From: Clostridiales bacterium
GTDB lineage: Bacteria > Bacillota > Clostridia > Lachnospirales > Lachnospiraceae
Reading direction: 5' to 3'
DNA length: 64,000 bases
Assembly (NCBI GenBank): GCA_012520655.1
Contig: JAAYNW010000028.1
Span: forward strand, 1 to 64,000
Under the pieces are notes generated by a model. It saw only the letters and a program-made list of their open reading frames with translations, did not search any database and was not told the origin of the DNA. Below are positions 42,388-51,024 of this stretch, in pieces (within the stretch, counting starts at the first letter, position 1; each line of letters opens with the position of its first letter). The translations under genes were made by a program, and so were the position numbers.

Positions 42388-42473
42388 CTCTTTTCTCTCC
42401 TTTATCTTTCAATTTTCTTTTTTTTGCGGCCAATATATATCCGTATACCGCTTCCTTTCCTTTTACATTAACG

Positions 42474-44324
42474 TCACTGGCAACACGAACCACCCGCCGC
42501 CTGTGCAAAATACTCAGGGGGATAAATCAATGTATCGTAGGAGGAAACTTCTTCTTTTATTGCCTCCGAATCGATATTATCCAAACTATCTACAATTTTT
42601 ATATATCCAAAAAACCGATTGCTGCCGTCATAGAATTGGAAATCTTCCGAAGGCGGGAAATATAGGGAATTCTCTCCTTTTTCCAGTGAAAGCTCGGCAT
42701 AATATGCCGGAACAATTATTTCATTAGCTACCCCCTCATTCGTCGACTGATTATCGATGTTCCACTGTACATTCAACCCTGCCTGGACAACCGCAATCGC
42801 CGGTTCAAATCCATTGTCCGTCAAAGTTACATTTATCTGCTGTATATTGTTGCCATACTCGTCCGTTGCCTGCTCTGCAACCGCAATATTTTCAACAGGT
42901 ATTTCATAGTCGGACAGTATCGGTTCCGGAGCGGCCGGAGTAGTGTCAGCAGCTACACTCTCCGAAGAAGATCCATCGCCTTCTGCTACAGTAATGGAAC
43001 CTCTAATCATGCCCATCCAACAGGTATACTGAAATGTTCCCGTTTCCATCGGTGTAAACTCGATGATGTTTTCACCTTCCGTGAACTTATGGTTTATGCT
43101 GTATTCTCTAATAATCATCTCATTGTTGCATCCGTTGATGCTGCCTTGCGACGCATCGATAATCCATTTTACCGGCATTCCTGCCTGAACAGTGATATCC
43201 GGATATCTGCCCGGGGAAAGCGTGCTGTTTACGACCTGCACACCATCCTTTGTTTCTGCGCTGACGCTATTAGTTTGTTCGCTGCCGTCCCTCTTCGCAA
43301 ATGACATTGGCAGATATAGTCCTGCCAGATTCACGCCTTGTGAAAACATGGATAGTCCCAATACAACGACGAGTACCGCACCTGCAGTCATTACCTTATT
43401 CGTGAACTTTTTGCCGAGTGCCGTTCCGACCGCGCCGAGCGCGAACATCAAAGGTACGGTTCCTATGCTGAACAAAAACATGGATATGGCTCCTGCAACA
43501 GCACTTCCTGTAGAGAGCGCATATATCTGCATTGCCTGCAACGGTCCGCAGGGCATCAACCCATTTAAAAGTCCTACGATAAAAGGACTTTTGCTTTTTC
43601 CCTTTTTTGCGTTGATTTTGCGGGCAAATATCCGGGGCATCCTTGGGTTAAGTCTACGAAGCCACGGAAATATACCGAGCATATTGATTCCCATAATTAC
43701 CATGAAAACGCCCGCCACTAATTTCATAGTTCCCTGCATCGTATTGGAAAAAGTTAATACCGAACCAAGTGCTCCGACAATAAAGCCTACAACCGTATAA
43801 GAAACCACACGGCCTAAATTATATAAAAATGACGGTCTTAGAAAGGCAAAACGACTGTTTTCTTCTACCTCTTCCTTATGTGGCATACATTGCGACAGAT
43901 TGATGCCGCCACACATTGCCACACAGTGCACCGATGTAATCAGACCTATTACAAAAAGCATTCCATATCCCATATTGGTTTCAGCTAACTGGCCTGGAAC
44001 CAACAGATTTAAAAGGCCAAACTGCTGTATGATTGTATAGAGGGAAAATATAATGAGAAGCAGCCCTATCATCCGATTGTTTCCCGATAATTTTTTGTTT
44101 TCTCCGGTCAGTACCTCATAATCCAGCTTTTGGATAACCGAGGTAATATCTTTTAAAGAAATAATATCCGTGTCGTATGTGATATCGGCGGTCCCTGCAT
44201 TATAACTGACCGATACTTCCTGTATACCGGCAGTATTGCGCAGTTTTTTTTCTATTTTATTCTGACAGCTCACACAGGTCATACCGCCAATTTTCAATGT
44301 TTTGGATTTTATACCTGATTTCAT
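42474..44324 (-). CDS. HMA-SafE/TauE membrane protein fused to two cupredoxin-like domains
   Basis: A 616-residue fusion. Residues ~5-70 form an HMA domain with GGMTCVSC (cysteines at 17 and 20). Residues ~80-350 form a SafE/DsbD-type membrane domain with about six helices (HCVAMCGGINLSQC, GLLNGLMPCGPLQAM: conserved Cys in helices, as in CcoH/SafE-like copper importers). Residues ~370-460 form a cupredoxin-like domain with TGTFQYTCWMGMIRG, where Cys and Met could bind copper. Residues ~505-590 form a second, degenerate cupredoxin-like domain. The C-terminus ends GGSCCQ. The start at 44324 has AAAGGAGGATG before it. Probably copper transfer across the membrane. Confidence 0.85.
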   Translation of the reverse strand: MKSGIKSKTLKIGGMTCVSCQNKIEKKLRNTAGIQEVSVSYNAGTADITYDTDIISLKDITSVIQKLDYEVLTGENKKLSGNNRMIGLLLIIFSLYTIIQQFGLLNLLVPGQLAETNMGYGMLFVIGLITSVHCVAMCGGINLSQCMPHKEEVEENSRFAFLRPSFLYNLGRVVSYTVVGFIVGALGSVLTFSNTMQGTMKLVAGVFMVIMGINMLGIFPWLRRLNPRMPRIFARKINAKKGKSKSPFIVGLLNGLMPCGPLQAMQIYALSTGSAVAGAISMFLFSIGTVPLMFALGAVGTALGKKFTNKVMTAGAVLVVVLGLSMFSQGVNLAGLYLPMSFAKRDGSEQTNSVSAETKDGVQVVNSTLSPGRYPDITVQAGMPVKWIIDASQGSINGCNNEMIIREYSINHKFTEGENIIEFTPMETGTFQYTCWMGMIRGSITVAEGDGSSSESVAADTTPAAPEPILSDYEIPVENIAVAEQATDEYGNNIQQINVTLTDNGFEPAIAVVQAGLNVQWNIDNQSTNEGVANEIIVPAYYAELSLEKGENSLYFPPSEDFQFYDGSNRFFGYIKIVDSLDNIDSEAIKEEVSSYDTLIYPPEYFAQAAGGSCCQ

Positions 44325-44479
44325 TTGGCATCCTCCTTTTGTTCTCATGGCATGAGTATAGGAAACAAATTTGTAGAAGTTATGTAGATAAAAAATTTTT
44401 TTATATTTTAATTTAATTAGGTAATTGTGAAACATTTTATATAGAATTTATATAAAAAAGGAGGAATCTTAATTGCGTA

Positions 44480-44520
44480 AAAACAGGGCTTGGTACGAAA
44501 CATACCAAACCCTGCAAAAA
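44480..44520. terminator. Terminator after oleate hydratase
   Basis: CAGGGCTTGGTA pairs with TACCAAACCCTG around a short loop, with A runs on one side and T runs on the other. It lies 17 bases after the oleate hydratase stop and would act in both directions. Confidence 0.8.
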
Positions 44521-44536
44521 ATATTGAAAGGCTTTA

Positions 44537-46312
44537 TCAAATCACGTGATATTCCTTTAATAATTTATTAATTTCTGTACCCTCAATCTTTTTGAGAACT
44601 TCTTTCAGCACTATTCTTTCCACTACACCAAGCTTCATATCTGTAGCTTTTTTGCCGTCGCGAAGCTGAACGGTGGCATTTAACAAATCTCGCACATCGT
44701 ATACACTTCCCCAGACTTCAGGCACACCCCTGTCGATATTCAACAACGTATAAACCGCCTCCATGCCGGTACGGATTGAATATTCGGTCGTAAAGATAGT
44801 ATCTCTCTTTGTCTCCGCAAACTGGCCTAAAAAAGCGAAATTAACGGCACCTTGCGGTACGACATCCGGCCTGTCGCCATATGCACGGGGCATGAAAAAT
44901 GCGGTAATATACGGCATCATGCAAGGCACTGTATTGGCGCTGTTTGTAGCCAAATCCTCGATTTCATTTTCCGGCACACCGATATGGTAGAGCCACTCCA
45001 TACAGATTTCCTTGCCTGTACAATCTCTCATCGGCTTTTTTACATAATCGCCCGGTTTGTCGGAAAACAAGCCATATACCCAGACAAGAAGCTGATCCTT
45101 AGGCTGACTGCGGAACTGGGGCTGACGATTGATCGTCCAGCTCAGGAGCCATGAAGAATCCTTTGCCGTAACGATACCGCCGGTAACGACCTTGCCGGAG
45201 AACGGATCGCGCTTACATATTTTCTGGATATACGGAACGATACGCCGATCGACTGTATTGACGGTGGCACTCATCCAATTGGATTGCTCCGGGTCATAAC
45301 AGAACTTATCCGGATGTCCGAAGGACTTGTCCTGAGCCGCTATCTTCCGCCACATATCCCAGCCTCCGCCTGCTTTGATCTCGGTATTGAAACCGGCCGG
45401 CGTGTTCTGATCACCGATTGTAGAGTTCTCGACACAGCCTCCATTGGTAATAAATACAAGGTCATTCTCGGTAAGGTCTATGCTTTCTTCCTTACCATCG
45501 CGGATGACATCTATGCTCGTAGCCTGCTTTTTGTCCCCGGTGCAGTTAAATTGTACATTTACAACCTTGACACCGTAATGAAACTGTACTCCGAAATTCT
45601 CCAAATATTTTACCATAGGCAGAATCATGGATTCATACTGGTTGTACTTTGTAAAACGCAGCGCTTTGAAATCGGGCAGACCTCCGATATGATGGATAAA
45701 GCGTTGAATATAAAGCTTCATTTCCAAGGCACTGTGCCAGTTCTCGAAAGCAAACATCGTACGCCAATACAGCCAGAAATTGGAATCCAATACTTCGCTG
45801 TCGAACACATCGGTAATACGCTTATCCTGCAGTTCTTCGTTAGGAGTGAAGAAGAGTTTCATAATCTCTAAGGCTCCCTTGTCCGAGATAGCGAATTTCC
45901 CGTCCGTGCCGGCATCCTCACCTCTATTGACAGTGGCGCGGCAAAGAGAATAATTAGGATCCGCTTTATTCAGCCAATAGTATTCATCGAGAACCGATAC
46001 TCCTTCCGTTTCAATGGAAGGAATGGAGCGGAACAAATCCCACATACATTCGAAATGATTGTCCATTTCACGGCCGCCACGCATGACATATCCTATATTT
46101 TCATACTTATAACCGTCGCAGGCTCCACCGGGAATAGGCTCTTTTTCAAGAATATGGACGTGCTTGCCCGCCATTTGTCCATCTCTGACAAGGAAACAGG
46201 CTGCCGCAAGAGCGGCAAGACCGCTACCAACAATATACGCCGACTTCTCGTCAACACCTTCCGGCCTTAACGGTCGGGCAAAAGCTTCATAATTACCACT
46301 TGAATAATACAT
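44537..46312 (-). CDS. ohyA: Oleate hydratase (myosin-cross-reactive antigen family)
   Basis: A 591-residue FAD enzyme that adds water to the cis-9 double bond of oleic and linoleic acid, giving 10-hydroxy fatty acids that are less toxic to the cell. The dinucleotide-binding region reads AYIVGSGLAALAAACFLVRDG. The catalytic-site region GYVMRGGREMDNHFECMWDLF is complete. NEDLVFITNGGCVENSTIGDQNTP and TEYSIRTGMEAVYTLL are also present. The start at 46312 is chosen because the ATG six bases earlier is too close to AAGGAGG. A TetR gene lies upstream in the same direction behind a terminator. Host gut lipids are a likely substrate. Confidence 0.95.
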   Translation of the reverse strand: MYYSSGNYEAFARPLRPEGVDEKSAYIVGSGLAALAAACFLVRDGQMAGKHVHILEKEPIPGGACDGYKYENIGYVMRGGREMDNHFECMWDLFRSIPSIETEGVSVLDEYYWLNKADPNYSLCRATVNRGEDAGTDGKFAISDKGALEIMKLFFTPNEELQDKRITDVFDSEVLDSNFWLYWRTMFAFENWHSALEMKLYIQRFIHHIGGLPDFKALRFTKYNQYESMILPMVKYLENFGVQFHYGVKVVNVQFNCTGDKKQATSIDVIRDGKEESIDLTENDLVFITNGGCVENSTIGDQNTPAGFNTEIKAGGGWDMWRKIAAQDKSFGHPDKFCYDPEQSNWMSATVNTVDRRIVPYIQKICKRDPFSGKVVTGGIVTAKDSSWLLSWTINRQPQFRSQPKDQLLVWVYGLFSDKPGDYVKKPMRDCTGKEICMEWLYHIGVPENEIEDLATNSANTVPCMMPYITAFFMPRAYGDRPDVVPQGAVNFAFLGQFAETKRDTIFTTEYSIRTGMEAVYTLLNIDRGVPEVWGSVYDVRDLLNATVQLRDGKKATDMKLGVVERIVLKEVLKKIEGTEINKLLKEYHVI

Positions 46313-46391
46313 ATACATAGCCTCCTTTAGTCCTTGTTTAATTGATGATTATATGCTATCAATTCTTATAAATACTCACAATAAACAGAAA

Positions 46392-46424
46392 TCCCTCCGT
46401 GATAATATTTTTATCACGGAGGGA
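46392..46424 (-). terminator. Hairpin between the TetR gene and oleate hydratase
   Basis: TCCCTCCGTGATAA pairs exactly with TTATCACGGAGGGA around a five-base loop. The minus-strand tail (TTTCTGTTT) is moderately T-rich, so it probably ends the TetR transcript. Being a perfect 14-bp repeat upstream of ohyA, it could also have a regulatory role. Confidence 0.65.
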
Positions 46425-46452
46425 CTAAATGTACAAAGTTTTATCATTTGAC

Positions 46453-47025
46453 TTATTTTGATGTATTTTTGTCCGTACGGTAGCCGTCTAAGGCGGAGGA
46501 AATATTTCCATGCACTAATATCGCCAAACGGTCGATGATGACCTGAGGGTCCTCTCTCATGTCCTTCTTAATCCAATCCAGCATAAGACCAACAAAAGCA
46601 AATTTGTAGAAATCGGCAATAAATCTTTTGTCCTCTTCGCGCACCGCCATTCCGACAGCCTTTTCTTCCACAACGCCGAGCATGAGATTATAGGTCAGTT
46701 TATATAGGTAGATTTCTACCTGCTCCCGGCTGACAGAATGATAGACGTTCATAATAAACGGCTTGTTGTCCAGAACTGCTTCAAAAATCCTTAAAAAGCC
46801 CTGCTGCCAGGTGTCATAAGTCTTTTTTCCTTCCAATGCTTTTGCCGCATCTTCTGCGCAAGACCATTCCACGAGATCATAAATATCCCTAAAATGATAG
46901 TAGAAGGTCATGCGGTTAATGCCGCAGTCTTCTGCAATGTCGTTAATCGTAATTTTATCCAAGGGCTTCTTTAAAAGCAGGTTTTTCAGCGACGCCTCCA
47001 GTGCCCGTTTCGTCGTTTGCGACAT
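46453..47025 (-). CDS. TetR/AcrR family regulator, likely of oleate hydratase
   Basis: A 190-residue regulator with the DhaS-like N-terminus LEASLKNLLLKKPLDKITINDIAEDCGINRMTFYYHFRD (helix-turn-helix at residues 25-45). The C-terminal domain belongs to the TetR_C group with FAFVGLMLDWIKKDMRED. GAAAGGAGCGGTCAA precedes the start. It sits 140 bases upstream of ohyA in the same direction. Proximity suggests fatty-acid-responsive control of ohyA, but a terminator-like hairpin lies between and no operator was identified with confidence. Confidence 0.9.
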   Translation of the reverse strand: MSQTTKRALEASLKNLLLKKPLDKITINDIAEDCGINRMTFYYHFRDIYDLVEWSCAEDAAKALEGKKTYDTWQQGFLRIFEAVLDNKPFIMNVYHSVSREQVEIYLYKLTYNLMLGVVEEKAVGMAVREEDKRFIADFYKFAFVGLMLDWIKKDMREDPQVIIDRLAILVHGNISSALDGYRTDKNTSK

Positions 47026-47070
47026 TTGACCGCTCCTTTCTCAAGGCTGCATCATACGTTTATATCAATA

Positions 47071-48240
47071 TCATTCTTCTGTTTTATCATAACTCTCCAA
47101 GAAATTATGCACAACACCATTTTTTTTATATGCGATAATCGTGCTCAGATTCACGTTTTCCACACTTTTGAAAATATTACTTTCCACGTATGGATTCACT
47201 TTTTTCAACTGCTTAATCAGTTCCTTGATCTCCATTCTCTTGGAGCCCATACTTCCGTCGCTGCGGCAGGTGGTGCAATTGTCCGTAAAACGGCAGGCAC
47301 ATTGAATGAAATGCAGATTATTGTAATCCCGCCAATGCTTTATATCCTCCTCACGAACCAGATACAGCGGACGTATCAGTTCCATTCCTTCAAAATTAGT
47401 GCTGTGAAGTTTCGGCATCATTGTCTGTACTTGGGCACCGTAGAGCATTCCCATCAATATAGTTTCTATCACATCATCATAATGATGGCCCAATGCAATT
47501 TTATTGCAGCCTAATTCCTTCGCTTTACTGTACAGATAGCCTCTGCGCATCCTCGCACATAGATAACACGGCGATTTCTCTACATCATAAACAGATTCAA
47601 AAATATTGGTTTCAAAAACCGTAATCGGAACCTGAAGCAATCTGGCATTGTTTTCGATTACCTTTCGATTGGTTTCATTATAACCGGGATCCATTACAAG
47701 AAATACCAGTTCAAACGGAAATTTGTTATGGCGCTTCAGCTCCTGAAACAGTTTTGCCATGAGCATAGAATCTTTTCCCCCGGATATGCAGACAGCAATT
47801 TTATCTCCCTCTTTTACGAGATCATAAGTATTTATCGCTTTGGCAAATGCAGAGAACAGCGTTTTATGGAATTTCTTTCTGATGCTCTTTTCAATCTCTT
47901 CGCATCTGCTTTCTTCCGAACCTTCTCTGTCCGTATCTTTTTCCAAAGCGGACAAAAGCCAGGCACCGTAGCCGTTTTGAAGATTGTACGCCTCATATCC
48001 TCTGGCATTCAACAGACCTGCAGCGTCTGCACTGATAATGCCCTTTCCGCAATACAAAATGAGCTTTTTATCCCTCGGCAGCTCATAATCTCCCTGTTCT
48101 ATCCGATTCATACTAATATTTACTGCCCCCGGAATATATCCGTGTCCGAAGGATATCTCGTCCCGGACATCTACCAGCATATAATCTTGTTCCTTCATTT
48201 CTTCCAGTTGCTCTAATGTAATATCTATGCCCTGTCTCAT
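47071..48240 (-). CDS. Rhodanese fused to TtcA-like tRNA 2-thiolation PP-loop protein
   Basis: A 389-residue fusion. Residues ~1-100 are a rhodanese domain with LVDVRDEISFGHGYIPGAVNIS and the active Cys in ILYCGKGIISA. Residues ~125-340 are a PP-loop ATPase of the TtcA/TtuA family with the ATP motif CISGGKDSML. The catalytic CxxC is in KSPCYLCARMRRG, and ALGHHYDDVIETILMG and CACRFTDNCTTC follow. TtcA makes 2-thiocytidine at tRNA position 32 using a [4Fe-4S] cluster. The rhodanese part could carry persulfide sulfur directly to it. The start at 48240 lies just after the tcdA stop, indicating coupled translation. The exact thiolated base is uncertain. Confidence 0.85.
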   Translation of the reverse strand: MRQGIDITLEQLEEMKEQDYMLVDVRDEISFGHGYIPGAVNISMNRIEQGDYELPRDKKLILYCGKGIISADAAGLLNARGYEAYNLQNGYGAWLLSALEKDTDREGSEESRCEEIEKSIRKKFHKTLFSAFAKAINTYDLVKEGDKIAVCISGGKDSMLMAKLFQELKRHNKFPFELVFLVMDPGYNETNRKVIENNARLLQVPITVFETNIFESVYDVEKSPCYLCARMRRGYLYSKAKELGCNKIALGHHYDDVIETILMGMLYGAQVQTMMPKLHSTNFEGMELIRPLYLVREEDIKHWRDYNNLHFIQCACRFTDNCTTCRSDGSMGSKRMEIKELIKQLKKVNPYVESNIFKSVENVNLSTIIAYKKNGVVHNFLESYDKTEE

Positions 48241-48241
48241 A

Positions 48242-49015
48242 CTACACATCCATCCCGCATATATCTTTTATGACCTCACCGGCAAGAATCAAACCGGCAA
48301 CTGAAGGAACAAAAGCCACACTTCCCGGAATATCTCTTCTTTCGGTACATTTATGTGCTGCTCCGGGCGGACAGATGCACTGTGTCCTGCAACTTATGGA
48401 CATATCTTCTATGGGTCTTGTTGGCTTCTCCTTGGAATAGACCACTTTCAGCCGATCAATTCCTCTCTTTTTCAGCTCCCGTCTCATTACCTTGGCAAGA
48501 GGACACATAGAAGTTCGATAAATATCTTCTACTTCAAATTTTGTCGGATCGAGCTTATTCCCGGCTCCCATACAACTGATAATCGGAACATTCGATTCAT
48601 GAGCACGCACAACTAGATCAAGCTTGGCAGTTACGGTATCCACTGCATCAATAACATATGAATAAGCGCCAAAATCAAAATCCGCCGCATTTTCCGGAAG
48701 ATAAAAACATTTGTGTACTTCTACCTCTGCCTTTGGATTGATGTCGAGAATGCGCTCTTTCATCACATCCACTTTATATTTTCCTATTGTTTTATAAGTC
48801 GCAATAAGCTGCCTGTTCAGATTGGTCAGGCAGACCTTATCATCATCGATCAAGTCAAAGTTCTTAATACCGCTGCGAACCAGTGCTTCTACAGCAAAAC
48901 CGCCCACACCGCCGATTCCAAAAATTGCAACTCTGGCATTCTGCAACTTGTCCATCGCTTCTTCGCCAAACAACAATTGTGTTCTTGAAAACTGATTTAA
49001 CATTTCATTATCCAC
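48242..49015 (-). CDS. tcdA: tRNA threonylcarbamoyladenosine dehydratase (ThiF/E1-like)
   Basis: TcdA dehydrates t6A37 to cyclic ct6A in tRNA using ATP. The 257-residue E1-like protein has the nucleotide motif VAIFGIGGVGGFAVEALVRSG and DDDKVCLTNLNRQ. A Cys in ISCMGAGNKLDPTKFEVEDI sits in the activation loop, and TSMCPLAKVMRRELKKRGI follows. It ends close to the rhodanese-TtcA fusion, so two tRNA modification genes share a transcript from the promoter at 49053-49080. Confidence 0.92.
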   Translation of the reverse strand: MDNEMLNQFSRTQLLFGEEAMDKLQNARVAIFGIGGVGGFAVEALVRSGIKNFDLIDDDKVCLTNLNRQLIATYKTIGKYKVDVMKERILDINPKAEVEVHKCFYLPENAADFDFGAYSYVIDAVDTVTAKLDLVVRAHESNVPIISCMGAGNKLDPTKFEVEDIYRTSMCPLAKVMRRELKKRGIDRLKVVYSKEKPTRPIEDMSISCRTQCICPPGAAHKCTERRDIPGSVAFVPSVAGLILAGEVIKDICGMDV

Positions 49016-49052
49016 TTTCTATATTGATACATTGCTTATAGTCGGCTTTAAG

Positions 49053-49080
49053 ATTAAAACATAGACACATGCTTTGTCAA
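49053..49080 (-). promoter_or_regulatory. Sigma-A promoter of tcdA and the TtcA fusion
   Basis: On the minus strand TTGACA and TTTAAT are 16 bases apart, about 40 bases upstream of the tcdA start. Confidence 0.6.
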
Positions 49081-49105
49081 GTGGATTAGGTAAAAACAAC
49101 TGCTA

Positions 49106-49843
49106 CTATACATCATAATACCAGTTCCAATCACCATGATATATCATTCTTTTATTCATTCCGCCATCCACCTTAATGGTTTCCCCTGTAATAAAATCTT
49201 GCCCACATAAAAAAAGTACCATATCGGAAATATCTTTAGGCGTTCCGATTTTTCCTGCCGGAATCGCTGCACGGTCTTCCCGGCTGAACTCCTGCTGATC
49301 CGTCACATTAATCCAACCCGGCGCAATACAATTAACAAGTACATCCGGACCTAATGATACGGCCAGAGCATGGGTCAAAGCGACAATTCCGCCTTTTGCA
49401 CTTGTATATGCCTCTGAATCGGGCTCCGATTGAAATGCTCTGGAAGAAGCAATATTGATAATTCTTCCGCGATTTTTCATTAGTTCATCTTTACATAGGC
49501 GGCTCAGTTCATATGGTGCTTTTAACCCAATTGCTAAAGTATAATCAAATTCTTCATAGGATAAACCGGATAAAATTCCTTTATTCCCACGGCAGGCGTT
49601 ATTGACAAGAACGTCAATCCGTTTCAGTTTCTCCATTGCAAACTCGATAAACTCCTTTAACGCCATAGGGTCTGCGACGTCTCCGCAAAAGTAATGCAGA
49701 TTGGGATGTTCTTTTGCGAATTCGGATGCTTTCTTTTCATCAATATCAATAAAGCAAACCAGGTCACCGGCTTGAACAAAATCCAAGCATATCTGTTTTC
49801 CAATACCATGTCCGCCTCCGGTAACAACTATTCCTCTATTCAT
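49106..49843 (-). CDS. Short-chain dehydrogenase/reductase
   Basis: A 245-residue SDR with TGGGHGIGKQICLDFVQ (residues 8-24, NAD(P)-binding), the NNA motif in VLVNNACRG, and catalytic Ser/Tyr/Lys in NIASSRAFQSEPDSEAYTSAKGG. CIAPGWINV and ITGETIKVDGGMNKRMI close the fold. The Asp-Ile-Asp after the second strand (CFIDIDEKK) suggests NAD preference. The substrate is unknown. GGAGGAGGCTACG precedes the start. It is the third gene of a MerR, BtrH-like, SDR group, so it may act in the same small-molecule pathway. Confidence 0.92.
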   Translation of the reverse strand: MNRGIVVTGGGHGIGKQICLDFVQAGDLVCFIDIDEKKASEFAKEHPNLHYFCGDVADPMALKEFIEFAMEKLKRIDVLVNNACRGNKGILSGLSYEEFDYTLAIGLKAPYELSRLCKDELMKNRGRIINIASSRAFQSEPDSEAYTSAKGGIVALTHALAVSLGPDVLVNCIAPGWINVTDQQEFSREDRAAIPAGKIGTPKDISDMVLFLCGQDFITGETIKVDGGMNKRMIYHGDWNWYYDV

Positions 49844-49878
49844 CGTAGCCTCCTCCCTGTCGGCATATAACTGTTTCT

Positions 49879-50940
49879 TTATTTATTATCTGCAATTGTT
49901 CGATATGCCTGTTCTGCAAGATTCCCGATTTCGGAAAATAAATCAGGTATCTCTGACAAACAGTCCTCATCATAACAATAAAACCTAACAATTCGATTAG
50001 TAAGGTCTTCAAGCAGGACTCCGCACCGATGGAACAAAGAGCCTGCCTGTAGCCAATCGTTACGCTCATATTCTTCTCCTATCTGCAGCAGCACATTTCC
50101 TAATCTATTATAATTTCCCCGATAACATATATCTTCTTCACCGGTAATCCCTAATATCTCATTCGGAAGCTTAGGCACTGTGCCCAAATATTCCGTTATA
50201 GATGCAAGAGCGTTCTTATATTCTGTCTCTGATAAGCTATTTTTCCAGGACGAAAACTCCTTAGCGGCTTTTCGATAGGCATTTATTCCAACAAAGTCCG
50301 GTTTGTCAAATAACTGTCTCGCAGCTTTATTGCGAAGGCATTTTTCTGTCAATTCATATTTGTCAATTGGAGTTTCTCTTATACGAAATCGGATAAAACC
50401 GTTTCTGTCTCCAACCGCATTTTTTTCAATCTGCCAGGCCAGTATAAGTTCTTCCTCTGCCAGTTCTTGTAACGCCTCCCTATCACAATCGTATATTAAC
50501 ACGCTTTTTTTCTCATCATCATAGCCCACCATTAGTACATAGTGTATCGGTATATGATATTTGTGATACATCTTTAGATATGGCAAGTGAAACATATCCA
50601 GCGGCCCCAATATAACCGGTTTACCGCTATCAATTTCTTTCTTTATTGAGTTTAATGCATATGTGAGCGATCTTCCTTCTGAAATTTGATAATCCAAGCC
50701 TATAATATCCTTAATATTATCATAAGTTTTTCTCGTTCGCCCGTCTGCCACACTGAACATAAACGGGCTGTCGGCCTCTTTAGATTTTAAGAATACGGAT
50801 TCTCCAAAGCTACTTAAGGCAAAAAAGAATGCTTCGGGAAGGACCTGATCTGTTTGCGTAGCATACACGTCTTCAATACCGCTCCACATACAGCACCCAC
50901 TGGATAAATGATGTTTAACTTGTAATAACCTTCTGCTCAT
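49879..50940 (-). CDS. BtrH-like protein (peptidase C39-like N-terminal domain with DUF4872)
   Basis: A 353-residue protein. Residues ~5-165 match the BtrH N-terminal fold. There is a Cys pair in HHLSSGCCMWSGIED (likely nucleophile Cys16/17), a His in IHYVLMVGYDDEKKS, and an Asp in VLIYDCDREALQEL that could complete the triad. Residues ~175-345 match DUF4872. In butirosin biosynthesis BtrH transfers an acyl group from a carrier protein to the aminoglycoside. Relatives occur in many small-molecule clusters. No carrier protein or other assembly genes are nearby, so this may be a stand-alone acyltransferase or peptidase-like enzyme. Confidence 0.75.
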   Translation of the reverse strand: MSRRLLQVKHHLSSGCCMWSGIEDVYATQTDQVLPEAFFFALSSFGESVFLKSKEADSPFMFSVADGRTRKTYDNIKDIIGLDYQISEGRSLTYALNSIKKEIDSGKPVILGPLDMFHLPYLKMYHKYHIPIHYVLMVGYDDEKKSVLIYDCDREALQELAEEELILAWQIEKNAVGDRNGFIRFRIRETPIDKYELTEKCLRNKAARQLFDKPDFVGINAYRKAAKEFSSWKNSLSETEYKNALASITEYLGTVPKLPNEILGITGEEDICYRGNYNRLGNVLLQIGEEYERNDWLQAGSLFHRCGVLLEDLTNRIVRFYCYDEDCLSEIPDLFSEIGNLAEQAYRTIADNK

Positions 50941-51024
50941 AAATAATCCTTTCTATACAGTTGTATTTATATTTACTTCTGATATATAAAAAGGATAAAC
51001 CCTCATACAATACGAGAGTCAAGA

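Noticed and set aside
46392-46424. The perfect 14-bp hairpin near ohyA as a TetR operator
   Set aside because: The long GC-containing stem with a five-base loop and a T-rich tail just after the TetR stop fits a terminator better, although a regulatory role is not excluded.
49836-50069. Minus-strand 77-codon frame overlapping the end of the BtrH-like gene
   Set aside because: It lies in an alternative frame of the well-supported BtrH-like gene and has no independent start signal.
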